DNA of 64,000 bases. Source: Actinocrispum wychmicini (GTDB lineage Bacteria; Actinomycetota; Actinomycetes; Mycobacteriales; Pseudonocardiaceae). Under the pieces are notes generated by a model. It was not told the origin of the DNA. It searched no databases and saw only the letters and a program-made list of their open reading frames with translations. Positions 34,011 through 42,662 of this stretch are shown here, piece by piece. Both the position numbers and the translations under genes were made by a program. How positions within the stretch are numbered: position 1 is the stretch's first letter; each line of letters starts with the position of its first letter. The stretch is taken from NCBI RefSeq assembly GCF_004345645.1, contig NZ_SLWS01000006.1, forward strand, positions 124,001 through 188,000, in the 5' to 3' direction.

Positions 34011-34678
34011 CAGCCGTTCCCCTGCGGGATCGCCGGCTGCTCCGGGGTGGGCTGGTCGGACGGGGGCGGCGGGGCCGGCGGGCCGGCCACCGGCTTCGGG
34101 TCGCCGACCACGGTGACCGTGCCGTCCGGGTTGACCACCAGCCGGGCCGGGTCGCCGGCCGGCACCATGCCGAGCTTGGCGGCCTCGTCGGCCAGCGTCG
34201 ACGCCGACCCCAGCCCGGCCACGTCCCGTTCCAGCGTCTCGGCGCGTTCGGACAGCTCGGCGGCGGCCTTCTTGGCCTGGTCCAGCCGGTACGAGTCAGC
34301 GATGGCCTGAGTGGACAGCCACAGCGTGGTGATCACGCCGACCACGAGCAGACCCATGACCAGCATGACGAACGACGCGCGCGAAGCCGTGCCGCGCTCG
34401 GCCTTCTGCCCCTTCTGCCGGGGCGCGGACCGTACAGGCTCACCGAGCGCACGGCCTTCACGCTGCGCACGGCGTGCGTACGCGCGCTCTGCCGCAGCAG
34501 TACGCGGACGCCGCGGCGCGCGCGGCGATGCCTCGGTGGTCGACTCCTCAGTTCCGGGCTGCACGGTGTCCTGGCCCGCCTTGGCCTCGGCCGCCGCAGC
34601 GGCCGCGGCGAGTTTGCGGCGGGACTGCGAGGAGCGGCCGCGCGAGGACGACCCACCCACCCGTGACGGTGCGGTCAT
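34010..34678 (-). CDS. ftsL: FtsL-like septum formation protein
   Basis: 222 residues: Ala/Arg/Ser-rich cytoplasmic region (1-100), one transmembrane helix (about 102-122: ASFVMLVMGLLVVGVITTLWL), a short extracellular coiled coil (RLDQAKKAAAELSERAETLERDV) and a Pro-rich tail. Sequence identity to FtsL is low, as always, so position between rsmH and ftsI and the topology decide the call. It bridges FtsQ/FtsB-like proteins to FtsW-FtsI. Its start overlaps the rsmH stop (ATGA). Confidence 0.88.
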   Translation of the reverse strand: MTAPSRVGGSSSRGRSSQSRRKLAAAAAAAEAKAGQDTVQPGTEESTTEASPRAPRRPRTAAAERAYARRAQREGRALGEPVRSAPRQKGQKAERGTASRASFVMLVMGLLVVGVITTLWLSTQAIADSYRLDQAKKAAAELSERAETLERDVAGLGSASTLADEAAKLGMVPAGDPARLVVNPDGTVTVVGDPKPVAGPPAPPPPSDQPTPEQPAIPQGNG

Positions 34679-35634
34679 GACGCCTCCCTGATTCGTTCGG
34701 CCGCGCGCAGCCGCACCGATGCGGCCCGCGGGTTGTGGTCGTTCTCGGTCTCGTCGGCCTGCTCGGCACCGCGGGTGAGCAGGCGCAGCTGCGGTCCGTG
34801 GCCGGGCAGTTCCACCGGCAGACCCTCCGGGGTGGTGGACTTCGCCAGCGCCGCCAACACCTGCTTGACCAGCCGGTCCTCGAGCGACTGGTAGGACTCC
34901 ACGACGATCCGGCCGCCCACCTTCAGCGCGGCCAGCGCCGCCGGCAAGGCCCGGCGCAGCACGTCCAGCTCGCCGTTGACCTCGATCCGCAACGCCTGGA
35001 AGGTCCGCTTGGCCGGATGCCCGCCGGTCCGCCTGCTCGCCGCCGGGACCGCGTCGTACAGCAGCTCGACCAGCCGGCCGCTGGTCCGGAACAGCTCGCG
35101 CCCTCGTTCGGCGACCACGGCCTTGGCGATCCGGCCGGCGAACCGTTCCTCGCCGTAGTCCCGCAGGATCCGCGCCAGGTCGGCGGCGTCGTACGTGTTC
35201 AGCACGTCCGCCGCGGTGATCCCGGCGGTCTGGTCCATCCGCATGTCCAAGGGGGCGTCCTTGGCGTAGGCGAAGCCGCGGTCGGCCTCGTCCAACTGCA
35301 TCGACGACACCCCGAGGTCGAACAGCACACCATCCACAGTGGACATACCGAGGTCGCTCAGCGCGCGCGGCATCTCGTCGTACACCGCGTGCACCAGGTG
35401 GACACGGTCCGCGTACGGCGCCAGCCGCTCCCGTGACATCGCCAACGCGGACGGGTCGCGGTCGAGCCCGACCAGGGTGAGCCGTGGGTGCGCGGCCAGC
35501 AACGCGTCGGCGTGGCCACCCAGACCGAGAGTCGCGTCCACGAGCACGGCGGGCTTGTCGGACAACACCGGGGCGAACAGCGCCAGCACGCGCTCCAGCA
35601 GCACAGGAACGTGCCGCGGGTGTTCGCGTGCCAT
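34675..35634 (-). CDS. rsmH: 16S rRNA (cytosine-1402-N4) methyltransferase
   Basis: 319 residues. HVPVLLERVLALF, VDATLGLGGHADALL (SAM loop), GLDRDPSAL and DLGVSSMQLDEADRGFAY are the RsmH signatures, with FQALRIEVNGELD and VESYQSLEDRLVK toward the end. It methylates N4 of C1402 in the ribosomal P site. The ATG at 35634 starts just before the conserved HVPVLL; a frame extends 28 codons upstream through an unusual repeat region that is unlikely to be translated. A GGGAGGGG lies 11 bases upstream. Confidence 0.95.
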   Translation of the reverse strand: MAREHPRHVPVLLERVLALFAPVLSDKPAVLVDATLGLGGHADALLAAHPRLTLVGLDRDPSALAMSRERLAPYADRVHLVHAVYDEMPRALSDLGMSTVDGVLFDLGVSSMQLDEADRGFAYAKDAPLDMRMDQTAGITAADVLNTYDAADLARILRDYGEERFAGRIAKAVVAERGRELFRTSGRLVELLYDAVPAASRRTGGHPAKRTFQALRIEVNGELDVLRRALPAALAALKVGGRIVVESYQSLEDRLVKQVLAALAKSTTPEGLPVELPGHGPQLRLLTRGAEQADETENDHNPRAASVRLRAAERIREAS

Positions 35635-35676
35635 CGTGTGTCGCCCCTCCCAGTACTGCCGGGCCTTAGGCTGTGT

Positions 35677-35716
35677 CCCGAAAGACAGTGTTTTCGAAAA
35701 ACAGTGTCTCGAAGAC
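35677..35716 (-). repeat. Short direct repeat in the mraZ-rsmH spacer
   Basis: On the minus strand two 15-16-base units of the form ACACTGTYTTTCG follow each other and a third partial unit (ACACAG) adjoins. They are AT-richer than the surroundings and 45-80 bases before rsmH, in a 179-base spacer that holds no gene. They could be operator, attenuator or promoter elements; the function is unknown. Confidence 0.5.
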
Positions 35717-35813
35717 AACAGATGCCGTCAGGTCCCAGCCCGGGATCACGAACCTGGCGCCGGGGAAGGTGCGTCAGGGCCGATACCGGGCCGAGGCCTC
35801 ACGGCATCCGGAC

Positions 35814-36245
35814 CTAGAAGAATCCGGGCAGTACCTCCTCCCGCGCCTGCGAGTAGCTGTCCTCGTGCTCGTCCAGATATGCCTGCCAGGCCTGGGCGTC
35901 CCAGATCTCCAGCCGGGTGATCGCGCCGATCACCACGCACTCCTTGGTCAGCCCGGCGTAGCGCCGCAGCTCAGGCGCGATCGCGATCCGTCCCTGCCCG
36001 TCTGGCCGCTGTTCGTCGGTGCCGGCGAACAGGTACCGCTGGTAGGCACGAACCGCCTCGTTCGTCAGTGGGGCGGCGGCGACCTTGCGGGCCATCTCCT
36101 CGAACTCGGCGCGGGGGAAGACGTAGAGGCAGTGATCCTGACCCTTCGTAACCATCAGGCCCCCCGCGAGGGCGTCGCGGAACTTGGCCGGCAGCGTCAG
36201 CCTCCCCTTGTCGTCCAGTTTGGGGGTGTGGGTACCGAGGAACAC
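35814..36245 (-). CDS. mraZ: Transcriptional regulator MraZ
   Basis: 143 residues, the standard length. It contains two SpoVT-AbrB-like repeats: FLGTHTPKLDDKGRLTLPAKFRDAL (conserved DxxGR block) and LFAGTDEQRPDGQGRIAIAPELRRYAGL. MraZ forms a ring that binds tandem GTGG/TGGGN repeats before its own operon and controls the dcw genes. The GTG at 36245 gives the universal MFLG(T/E)H start; GGGAGG lies about 10 bases upstream. Four matching repeats overlap the promoter just upstream, so autoregulation is likely. Confidence 0.95.
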   Translation of the reverse strand: MFLGTHTPKLDDKGRLTLPAKFRDALAGGLMVTKGQDHCLYVFPRAEFEEMARKVAAAPLTNEAVRAYQRYLFAGTDEQRPDGQGRIAIAPELRRYAGLTKECVVIGAITRLEIWDAQAWQAYLDEHEDSYSQAREEVLPGFF

Positions 36246-36300
36246 CGGCTGCCACCTCCCCACCGATCCTGGCGGACCGGCCATGAGGCACCCGTCTGCC

Positions 36301-36334
36301 CCACTTGCGGCCACAGTACCCCACTTTTCACCAC
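36301..36334 (-). promoter_or_regulatory. MraZ operator: four GTGG repeats at 10-bp spacing
   Basis: CCAC (GTGG on the minus strand) occurs at 36301, 36311, 36321 and 36331, exactly one helical turn apart, and the first and third minus-strand neighbours extend to GTGGGG. The array lies over the promoter of mraZ. Known MraZ boxes are tandem TGGG-type repeats with 10-bp period, so this is a near-ideal site. Confidence 0.85.
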
Positions 36335-36340
36335 AGTCAA
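36313..36340 (-). promoter_or_regulatory. Sigma70-like promoter of the mraZ-dcw operon
   Basis: On the minus strand TTGACT (36335-36340) and TACTGT (36313-36318) are separated by 16 bases. Transcription would start near 36306, giving a leader of about 60 bases. Three of the four GTGG repeats lie within or touching the promoter, so bound MraZ would block RNA polymerase. Confidence 0.65.
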
Positions 36341-36963
36341 CGCGGAACCAGTCCTGTTCGCCCGGTCGACTGACGCGTTTCCGCAGGTAACCGCGATGCG
36401 GCCCAGGTGGGGGGCAGTGGGGCGGCCAACCTCGCACGGGGGACCCCATCCGTTGTTCAGAAGCCGTTCAGAAGTCCACAGTGGGCAGCCCGGGCCGGTG
36501 GTGGGGCGATGGTGGGTGGATGTGGGGAACGGGGTGGGGCACCCGACTGGAGTAGCGTCAGGTGGACGGTGACCCTCGGTAACCATGTCACGGAACGTCG
36601 CCGCGGCCGGTCCAGGTGAACCCAATCGGCCCTCACCCGCGTAAGCCCTGGTGTGTGGACAGGACGTCCCATCGGGCGGAAATCACCGGGTCGCGGGCAA
36701 CCGCCGGGCCGGACACACGTCAGCTCAGTCGTGCGGGCAACCCCCACCGGGCGGCCGGTGTATATGGTCCAGGTTGAAGTGTCATGCGCATGTCGGGCGC
36801 GGTGCCGGATACTGAAGAGGCAATCCGGAGCACTTCGCCCCGGTTTGACACATCTCGTGTCAGGCTGTGCCGCCGCCGCTGTCCACGGGCGCGGGCAGAC
36901 TGGGTACGGGCATCGCATCGGTGGGATCTGGGTGGTTGCCACCGAGGAGTTTCAGGAGGTCGA
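36341..36963. other. Divergent regulatory region between the dcw and moxR operons
   Basis: About 620 bases without a convincing gene. On the plus strand a G-rich stretch (36481-36540) holds seven GTGG words at irregular 3-17 base spacing, possibly further MraZ contacts. Nearer the moxR start there is a TTGACA-type box (about 36843) inside GACAC/GTGTC arms. A reading frame opens at 36784 but lacks conserved sequence before the GTG at 36964. No promoter for moxR can be fixed. Confidence 0.4.
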
Positions 36964-38076
36964 GTGACGTCTTCTACCCCGCCTGCCGCGCTGCCCAGCC
37001 CCTACCCGCACGGGGGCAACGGCGCGGGGCCCGATCCCCACCAGGGACGCAACGGGCAGCCCCCGCAACCCGAGCCGCGAACCGGCCGGGCGTTGGACGA
37101 GGTGCACGACACCGCACAGCGCATCGCCGCGAACGTCGAGCGCGTGCTGGTGGGCAAGCCGGACGTGGTGCGGATCGCGTTGGTCACCCTGCTCGCCGAG
37201 GGCCACCTGCTGGTGGAGGACGTGCCCGGGGTCGGCAAGACGTCGCTGGCGAAAGCACTGGCCCGGTCCATCGACTGCACGGTCAGCCGCCTGCAGTTCA
37301 CCCCGGACCTGCTGCCGAGCGACGTGACGGGCGTCTCGGTGTTCAACCGGCAGACCACCGGGTTCGAGTTCCGGCCCGGCCCGGTGTTCGCGAACATCGT
37401 GGTCGGCGACGAGATCAACCGGGCGTCCCCGAAGACCCAGTCCGCGCTGCTGGAGTGCATGGAGGAACACCAGGTCACGGTGGACGGCAAGACCTACCGC
37501 CTGGAGTCGCCGTTCATGGTGATCGCCACCCAGAACCCGATCGAGATGGAGGGCACGTACGCCCTGCCCGAGGCCCAGCGCGACCGGTTCACCGCGCGGG
37601 TGTCGATCGGCTACCCGGACCCGGCCGCCGAACTGGCCATGGTGGACGAGCACGCCGGCGCCGACCCGATGTCGACCTTGCAGCCCGTCTCGGACGCCGA
37701 ACATGTGCGCGCCCTCGTGCAGGCAGTGCGTAGCGTGCATATGGCGCCGGAGATCCGTCGGTACGCGGTGGAACTGGTGTCCGCGACGCGACGGCTGCCG
37801 GAGATCCGCCTGGGCGCGTCCCCACGTTCGACGCTGCACCTCGTGCGCGCCGCGCGGGCACAGGCCGCGCTGTCCGGCCGTGACTTCGTCGTCCCCGACG
37901 ACATCCATTCCGTGGCCATCCCGGTGCTGGCGCATCGGCTCGTGCTCACGGCCGAGGCGCAGGCCGCTCGCCGCTCGCCCGCGGACATGATCCGCGGGCT
38001 GCTCCAGCGGGTGCCGGTGCCGCAGGGAGCCGATCCGGCGGCCCAATGGGTCTCCGACGTTCGCGGAGGTAGGTAG
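36964..38076 (+). CDS. MoxR-family AAA+ ATPase
   Basis: 370 residues from GTG, 4 bases after AGGAGG. A disordered Pro/Gly-rich N-terminal segment (1-40) precedes the AAA+ core: Walker A EDVPGVGKTSLAKAL, DLLPSDVTGVSVFN, FANIVVGDEINRASPKTQSALLECMEEHQVTVDG (Walker B) and ATQNPIEMEGTYALPEAQRDRF (sensor 1), with the lid LGASPRSTLHLVRAARA. MoxR proteins act as chaperones that insert cofactors or assemble complexes, typically with the DUF58 protein encoded next. First gene of a three-gene operon with DUF58 and transglutaminase proteins, a set common in actinobacteria. Confidence 0.93.
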   Translation: MTSSTPPAALPSPYPHGGNGAGPDPHQGRNGQPPQPEPRTGRALDEVHDTAQRIAANVERVLVGKPDVVRIALVTLLAEGHLLVEDVPGVGKTSLAKALARSIDCTVSRLQFTPDLLPSDVTGVSVFNRQTTGFEFRPGPVFANIVVGDEINRASPKTQSALLECMEEHQVTVDGKTYRLESPFMVIATQNPIEMEGTYALPEAQRDRFTARVSIGYPDPAAELAMVDEHAGADPMSTLQPVSDAEHVRALVQAVRSVHMAPEIRRYAVELVSATRRLPEIRLGASPRSTLHLVRAARAQAALSGRDFVVPDDIHSVAIPVLAHRLVLTAEAQAARRSPADMIRGLLQRVPVPQGADPAAQWVSDVRGGR

Positions 38077-38082
38077 CCAACC

Positions 38083-39348
38083 GTGTCTGGGCCGCTCGCG
38101 GGTATGACGACCCGTGGCCGTTGTCTGCTGGCCGCGGGACTCGCCGCGGCCCTGTGCTCGGCCGTCCTGAACGAACGGGACCTGCTGCGGGTGTCCGTGT
38201 TCGTGATCGCGATGCCTGTCCTGGTGAACGTGCTCACCGCGCGGTCCAGGGTCGGGCTGCACACCCAACGGCACATCACGCCGATGCGGACGCCTGTCGG
38301 CGGCCGGGCCGAGGTCTCGTTGAACGTGTGGAGCACCGGTCGCCTGCCGACCGGCGGCCTGCTGCTGCAGGACGGCGTGCCGTACACGCTCGGCGGCCGG
38401 CCGCGGTTCCTGGTGGAGCACCTGCCCAGGAACAACGCCATCCAGTTGCGGTACACCGTGGAGCCCACCATGCGGGGCGTGCATCACCTGGGGCCGTTGC
38501 GGGCGAAGGTGACGGACCCGTTCGGCCTGGCCGAGTTCGACCGTGAGCTGGCCGGGGTGAACCGGCTGGTCGTGGTGCCGCGGGTGGCCCAACTGCTCGG
38601 CCTGCCCGGCGGGTCCGGGCTGGGCGCGGGCGACGACGGCTCGGTGCGCCTGCACTCCGGCCAAGGCGAGGACGACGCGGTCGTCCGGCCCTACCGGCAA
38701 GGCGACGACCTGCGGAAAGTGCACTGGCGCTCGACCGCGCACCGGGACGAGATGATGGTCCGGGTGGAGGAGCGGCCGTGGCGCGGCGGCACCACCGTGC
38801 TGCTCGACCACCGTGAGTCGGCGCACAAGGGCGGCGGACCCACCGCCAGCCTGGAGTGGGCCGTGTCGATGGCCGCGAGCGTGTGCCTGCACCTGCACCG
38901 GCACGGCCACAACATCCGCCTGGTGACCGAGAACGGCAAGTCGATCACCCCCGAGGGCGGCGACGGCGTGCACAGCGACCATGTCGTGCTGGACGCGTTG
39001 GCCTCGTTGCAGGCCACCCACCAGCGGGACATCGCGATCGCCGGCGACCCCGGGCACGGCCAGGAACTGCTCGCCGTGCTCGGCGCGGTCGACCCGGAGT
39101 CGGTGGACCAGCTGATCCGCTACCGGCCCAGGTCCAGCCGGAGCCTGGCGATCCTGCTGGACACCCGGGCGTGGGCGGCGCACGGCGACGAGAACGTGAC
39201 CGACCCGGAGAAGGCGCTGGCGCTGCTGACCGGCGCCGGCTGGAGCACCGTGGTCGCCACCCCGGACATGCCGATGACCCAAGTCTGGACGAACCTGTGC
39301 CGCGCGAGCGCGAACCGCGGCGCCATGCACGCCGGCGGGTGGTCCTGA
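38083..39348 (+). CDS. DUF58 domain-containing membrane protein
   Basis: 421 residues. Two hydrophobic N-terminal helices (about 12-30 and 35-52) are followed by a cytoplasmic part with the DUF58 motif RPYRQGDDLRKVHWRSTAHRDEMMVR near residue 205-230 and a von Willebrand-like C-domain (GGTTVLLDHRESAHKG). It is the usual partner of MoxR ATPases; a metal-dependent adhesion site may be present but its MIDAS residues are not certain. Six bases separate it from moxR, and its stop overlaps the next start (TGATG). Confidence 0.92.
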   Translation: MSGPLAGMTTRGRCLLAAGLAAALCSAVLNERDLLRVSVFVIAMPVLVNVLTARSRVGLHTQRHITPMRTPVGGRAEVSLNVWSTGRLPTGGLLLQDGVPYTLGGRPRFLVEHLPRNNAIQLRYTVEPTMRGVHHLGPLRAKVTDPFGLAEFDRELAGVNRLVVVPRVAQLLGLPGGSGLGAGDDGSVRLHSGQGEDDAVVRPYRQGDDLRKVHWRSTAHRDEMMVRVEERPWRGGTTVLLDHRESAHKGGGPTASLEWAVSMAASVCLHLHRHGHNIRLVTENGKSITPEGGDGVHSDHVVLDALASLQATHQRDIAIAGDPGHGQELLAVLGAVDPESVDQLIRYRPRSSRSLAILLDTRAWAAHGDENVTDPEKALALLTGAGWSTVVATPDMPMTQVWTNLCRASANRGAMHAGGWS

Positions 39349-41765
39349 TGGCCACGACCGCCGCCCGTGCCCACGTCGACCAGTGGTCCAACACTGTCAC
39401 GCCCGTCTTCGCGGCCATCACGACGTTGTGCGCGGCGACCGCGTTAGCCGGTGTGATCGACGGCAGTGTGTGGATCGGCCACGTCGCGGTCGCCATCATC
39501 GTGGTCGCCGGGTCCGGGATCGCGTTGCGCGCGTTGCGGTTCCCGATCCTGCTGATCGGTGTGGCCCAGCTGTTCGCGTTGATGTGCCTGGTGGTGGCGT
39601 TGTTCACCAGCGAGGGCGTGCTCGGCTTCCTGCCCAGTCCCAAGGCGATCGACCAGATCGGTGACGTGCTGCGCGGCGCGGTCACGGTGATCCAGACCGG
39701 GGTGCCGCCGGTCGAGCCGACCACCCCGATCCTGTGTCTGGTCGTGATCGCGATCGGCCTGGTCGCGGTCCTGGTGGACGCGCTGGCCGTGGCCGCCGGG
39801 ACACCGGCCGCCAGCGGTCTGGTCCTGCTGTGCGTGTACGCGGTGCCCGCTTCGCTCGCCGACGACATGTTGCCGTGGTGGTCGTTCGTGCTGGGCGCGG
39901 GTTCGTACGCGCTGCTGTTGTACGTCGACGGCACCCACCGCCACCAGGTGTGGCGCGGTCGCAGCTCGCGGTCCGGTGGCGCCTCGGTCGGCACGCCGAT
40001 CGCATTGGTGGGCGTGGCCATGGTGTTGGCGCTGTTCATCGGGGGAACGTTCACCCTCATCGGCACGGTCGGCCAGTTGCCCGGCAACGCCGGGTCCGGG
40101 TCAGGCGCGGGCGGGTTCTCGATCAAGCCGTTCACGAACCTGCGCGGCATGCTGAACCAGAAGGGCAACCAGGAGATGTTCCGGGTCCGCGGTCAGCCGG
40201 AGGACCGGCGGTACCTGCGGGCGACCACGTTGAAGCGGTTCGTCGCCAACCAGGGGTGGGACAGCGGCGTGGCCATGCCCAGCGGCAGTCCGCTGTCCGG
40301 TGAGCTGCCGCTCGAACCCGGCCGGTCCGGGGAGGGCCCGACCAGCCGGATCGAGATCGAGCCGGTCAGCTCGGAGGACAACTGGGCGCCGGTGTTCGGC
40401 TCGCCGCGCCGGGTCGAGGGCCTCACCGGGGACGTCCGGTTCGACGAGGCGAGCGGCTCGGTGTACTCCCGGCGCCAGCGCAAGTTCCCGACGTACGTCG
40501 AGTTCGCCGACATGTCCCAGCCGACCTACGACCAGCTGCGGGCGTCCCGGCCGGCCGGCGGCGACGTCCGGCCCGAGTACCTGGACCTGCCGGCGTTGGA
40601 CCCGCAGATCGGCGCGCTGGCCCGCCGGCTGACCGCGAACGCGACCAACCAGTGGGACAAGGTCCGGGCGTTGAAGGCGTACTTCTCACCGGACAACGGA
40701 TTCCAGTACCGGACCGAGACCGCAGCCAAGAGCGACGCGGACGCGTTGGTGGACTTCCTCTTCAAGGGCAAGATCGGCTACTGCGAGCAGTACGCGTCGG
40801 CCATGGCGGTGCTGGTGCGCGCGGCCGGCATCCCGGCCCGGGTGGCGATCGGCTACACCGCCGGTTTCCAGATGAGCGACTACCGCTCGATCACGACCCA
40901 GGACGCGCACGCGTGGGTCGAGGTGTACTTCCCGCAGTACGGCTGGGTCACCGTGGACCCGACACCGTTGGCGGACGGCCGAGCGTACACCCCGCCGTAC
41001 ATGAACCCGCAGACCAACGCGGCCCCGAACAAGCCGGACGGCAGCTCCTCGTCGGCCCAGAGCAGCGCGGCCGACAACGGCCCGAACTCCCAGGCCAAGC
41101 CCAAGGACGACGGCGGCGGTGGCGCGGCGGACACCGCGGCGGCCCAGGAAGCGAAGAGCTGGGTCGTGTCCGCGACGGGTGGCGCGCTGATCGGCGGGTT
41201 GCTGCTGGCTGGCCTGGCCATGACGGGCAGGCGCCGTCGGTGGTCCGGGGTCGGCGCGCTCGCGGTCGGCGCCGGCGTGCTGTGGCTGCTGACGCTCGTG
41301 TTCGCGTGCGCGTTGGTGAGTTGGTGGCTCGCGATCCTCGTGGCGCTCATCGGCCTGCTGGCGTTCCCCGCGTTCACGCGGATCTTCCGGAGACGACATC
41401 GCCTGCACACGGTCGCGGGCCGCTCGATGAACGCGGCCGAGGCAGCGTGGGCGGAACTGCTCGCGGAGTCGTGGGATCGCGGCGCGACCATCCCGGACAC
41501 GGACACCGTGCGGATGACCGCGCGCCGGCTGGTCCGGGAGCACAGCCTGGACGACGAAGGACGGGAAGGGCTGCGCACGGTCGTCGGCGTGATCGAGCGA
41601 AGCTGGTACGGCGGCACCCAGGAGCCGGATCCCACGTTGCCGCAGGCGGTGGAGAACGTCCGGCAGAGCATGCGCCGCAACGCGCCGTTGGCGTTGCGCG
41701 CCAAGCTGATGCCGCGTTCGGTCCTCAGCCCACGGAAACGCCGGACCTCGTTGGAGGACGACTGA
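39348..41765 (+). CDS. Membrane-bound transglutaminase-like protein (TgpA type, DUF3488/DUF4129)
   Basis: 805 residues. About six membrane helices (20-240), an extracellular transglutaminase-like domain with a full triad (Cys479 in GYCEQYA, His521 in DAHAWVEV, Asp537 in VDPTP), a Pro/Ser/Ala-rich linker (565-600), then membrane helices (about 620-685) and a cytoplasmic DUF4129-like tail. The same three-gene arrangement exists in mycobacteria and Pseudomonas, where TgpA is essential. The substrate is unknown; action on cell-wall proteins or peptides is suspected because of the location next to the dcw genes. Confidence 0.92.
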   Translation: MATTAARAHVDQWSNTVTPVFAAITTLCAATALAGVIDGSVWIGHVAVAIIVVAGSGIALRALRFPILLIGVAQLFALMCLVVALFTSEGVLGFLPSPKAIDQIGDVLRGAVTVIQTGVPPVEPTTPILCLVVIAIGLVAVLVDALAVAAGTPAASGLVLLCVYAVPASLADDMLPWWSFVLGAGSYALLLYVDGTHRHQVWRGRSSRSGGASVGTPIALVGVAMVLALFIGGTFTLIGTVGQLPGNAGSGSGAGGFSIKPFTNLRGMLNQKGNQEMFRVRGQPEDRRYLRATTLKRFVANQGWDSGVAMPSGSPLSGELPLEPGRSGEGPTSRIEIEPVSSEDNWAPVFGSPRRVEGLTGDVRFDEASGSVYSRRQRKFPTYVEFADMSQPTYDQLRASRPAGGDVRPEYLDLPALDPQIGALARRLTANATNQWDKVRALKAYFSPDNGFQYRTETAAKSDADALVDFLFKGKIGYCEQYASAMAVLVRAAGIPARVAIGYTAGFQMSDYRSITTQDAHAWVEVYFPQYGWVTVDPTPLADGRAYTPPYMNPQTNAAPNKPDGSSSSAQSSAADNGPNSQAKPKDDGGGGAADTAAAQEAKSWVVSATGGALIGGLLLAGLAMTGRRRRWSGVGALAVGAGVLWLLTLVFACALVSWWLAILVALIGLLAFPAFTRIFRRRHRLHTVAGRSMNAAEAAWAELLAESWDRGATIPDTDTVRMTARRLVREHSLDDEGREGLRTVVGVIERSWYGGTQEPDPTLPQAVENVRQSMRRNAPLALRAKLMPRSVLSPRKRRTSLEDD

Positions 41766-41864
41766 GGCTGAACGCCGTGCAGGTCATCGGGCCGCGATTC
41801 GGTGAGGAGCTGTGCTTGCGGACGGCCGAGGCCATCGAACGCGATGCGTGAGGCACATGCGCAG

Positions 41865-41890
41865 GGGCCGCCTGTCGCGTCAGGCGGCCC
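41865..41890. terminator. Intrinsic terminator between convergent genes
   Basis: A perfect 10-bp stem (41865-41874 with 41881-41890), 6-base loop, followed on the plus strand by TTGGGGGTTTCTT. It closes the moxR operon and the convergent DUF3040 gene. Confidence 0.8.
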
Positions 41891-41908
41891 TTGGGGGTTT
41901 CTTGACTC

Positions 41909-42298
41909 TTAGTCCTGTTCGAAGCGCTTGCGGAAGCGCTCCTCCATCCGCTGGGAGAAGGAACTGCGGCGGGGCGGGTTCTTGCCGCTCGCCGCGTCCG
42001 TGGGGGCATCGTTGCCGCGTCGGATCGCGGTCAGCGTGATGAGTGCGCCGAAGAACATGACAAGGAAGCCGAGCAGGCTCACGGCGGGGAAGCCGCCGAA
42101 CCAGAACTGTTGCACGACGACACCGAGCACCAACAGGGCGACACCAACCACGAACAGCACCGCACCCTGCACCCGCCGCCTTCGCGATGGACGTCGTAGT
42201 CGCGCGCGGCCCACGGTGGAAGCGAACTTGGGGTCTTCGGCATAGAGCGCGCGCTCGATCTGGTCGAGCAGTCGCTGCTCGTGCTCGGAGAGTGGCAT
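41909..42298 (-). CDS. DUF3040 membrane protein
   Basis: 129 residues. The N-terminal MPLSEHEQRLLDQIERALYAEDPKFAS is the DUF3040 hallmark, followed by two transmembrane helices (about 43-63 and 66-90) and a basic tail (QRMEERFRKRFEQD). Conserved actinobacterial protein of unknown function. The ATG is preceded at ideal distance by GGAGGAGG. In Mycobacterium and relatives the homologue lies near dinB and cell-division genes, as here. Confidence 0.92.
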   Translation of the reverse strand: MPLSEHEQRLLDQIERALYAEDPKFASTVGRARLRRPSRRRRVQGAVLFVVGVALLVLGVVVQQFWFGGFPAVSLLGFLVMFFGALITLTAIRRGNDAPTDAASGKNPPRRSSFSQRMEERFRKRFEQD

Positions 42299-42607
42299 CT
42301 TTCCTCCTCCGGCACAGCTCTCACGGGCGCCGGGCGGTTCGGCCGCCGTACCCGGCGGGCGCCCCATCCCTGGGACGTCACCACAAGGATACGAGCCCTG
42401 GGGCCCGCCGACTACCCGATCTGGCATCACAGCTGCATGGTCTTGCCAACGTGGCGCCACCACGACGAGTATGCGCGCCGAGCAGGATGACGCGATCGGC
42501 GGATCAAGAACGGCGTTCGCCACCGCTTCATGTGCCATGTCCTGCGCTTATGACACAGAGTGACCATATCTGACCGAGCGATGAGCCGCAGCGGACACAA
42601 GGGTGAA
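42299..42607. other. Spacer without recognisable gene upstream of DUF3040
   Basis: This stretch must hold the DUF3040 promoter on the minus strand, but no -35/-10 pair stands out. Short frames on both strands show no conserved sequence, ribosome site or codon-position bias. Confidence 0.35.
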
Positions 42608-42650
42608 ACCCTCGCGAACACCCGGGGTGAGCCCGAGCACTCGCGAGGGT
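42608..42650. terminator. Terminator hairpin after the S53 protease gene
   Basis: Ten-base arms (42608-42617 and 42641-42650) pair perfectly around a 23-base loop that holds a smaller CACCC/GGGTG hairpin. It lies 12 bases after the stop codon of the protease gene on the minus strand. Confidence 0.75.
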
Positions 42651-42662
42651 GTCACTTGGTCG

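Noticed and set aside
36481..36540. A second MraZ operator on the plus strand
   Set aside because: Seven GTGG words occur but at irregular spacing (3-17 bases) in a G-rich stretch; not enough to call a site.
36784..36963. Extension of the moxR frame upstream of its GTG start
   Set aside because: The 60 additional residues are unlike MoxR proteins, while the GTG at 36964 has an ideal AGGAGG in front.
41767..41851. Short plus-strand frame after the transglutaminase gene ending at 41851
   Set aside because: Only about 25 codons, out of frame with the gene, no ribosome site and no homology visible.
42281..42490. 69-codon plus-strand frame between DUF3040 and the S53 protease
   Set aside because: It overlaps the DUF3040 start and promoter region and shows no recognisable motif or ribosome site.
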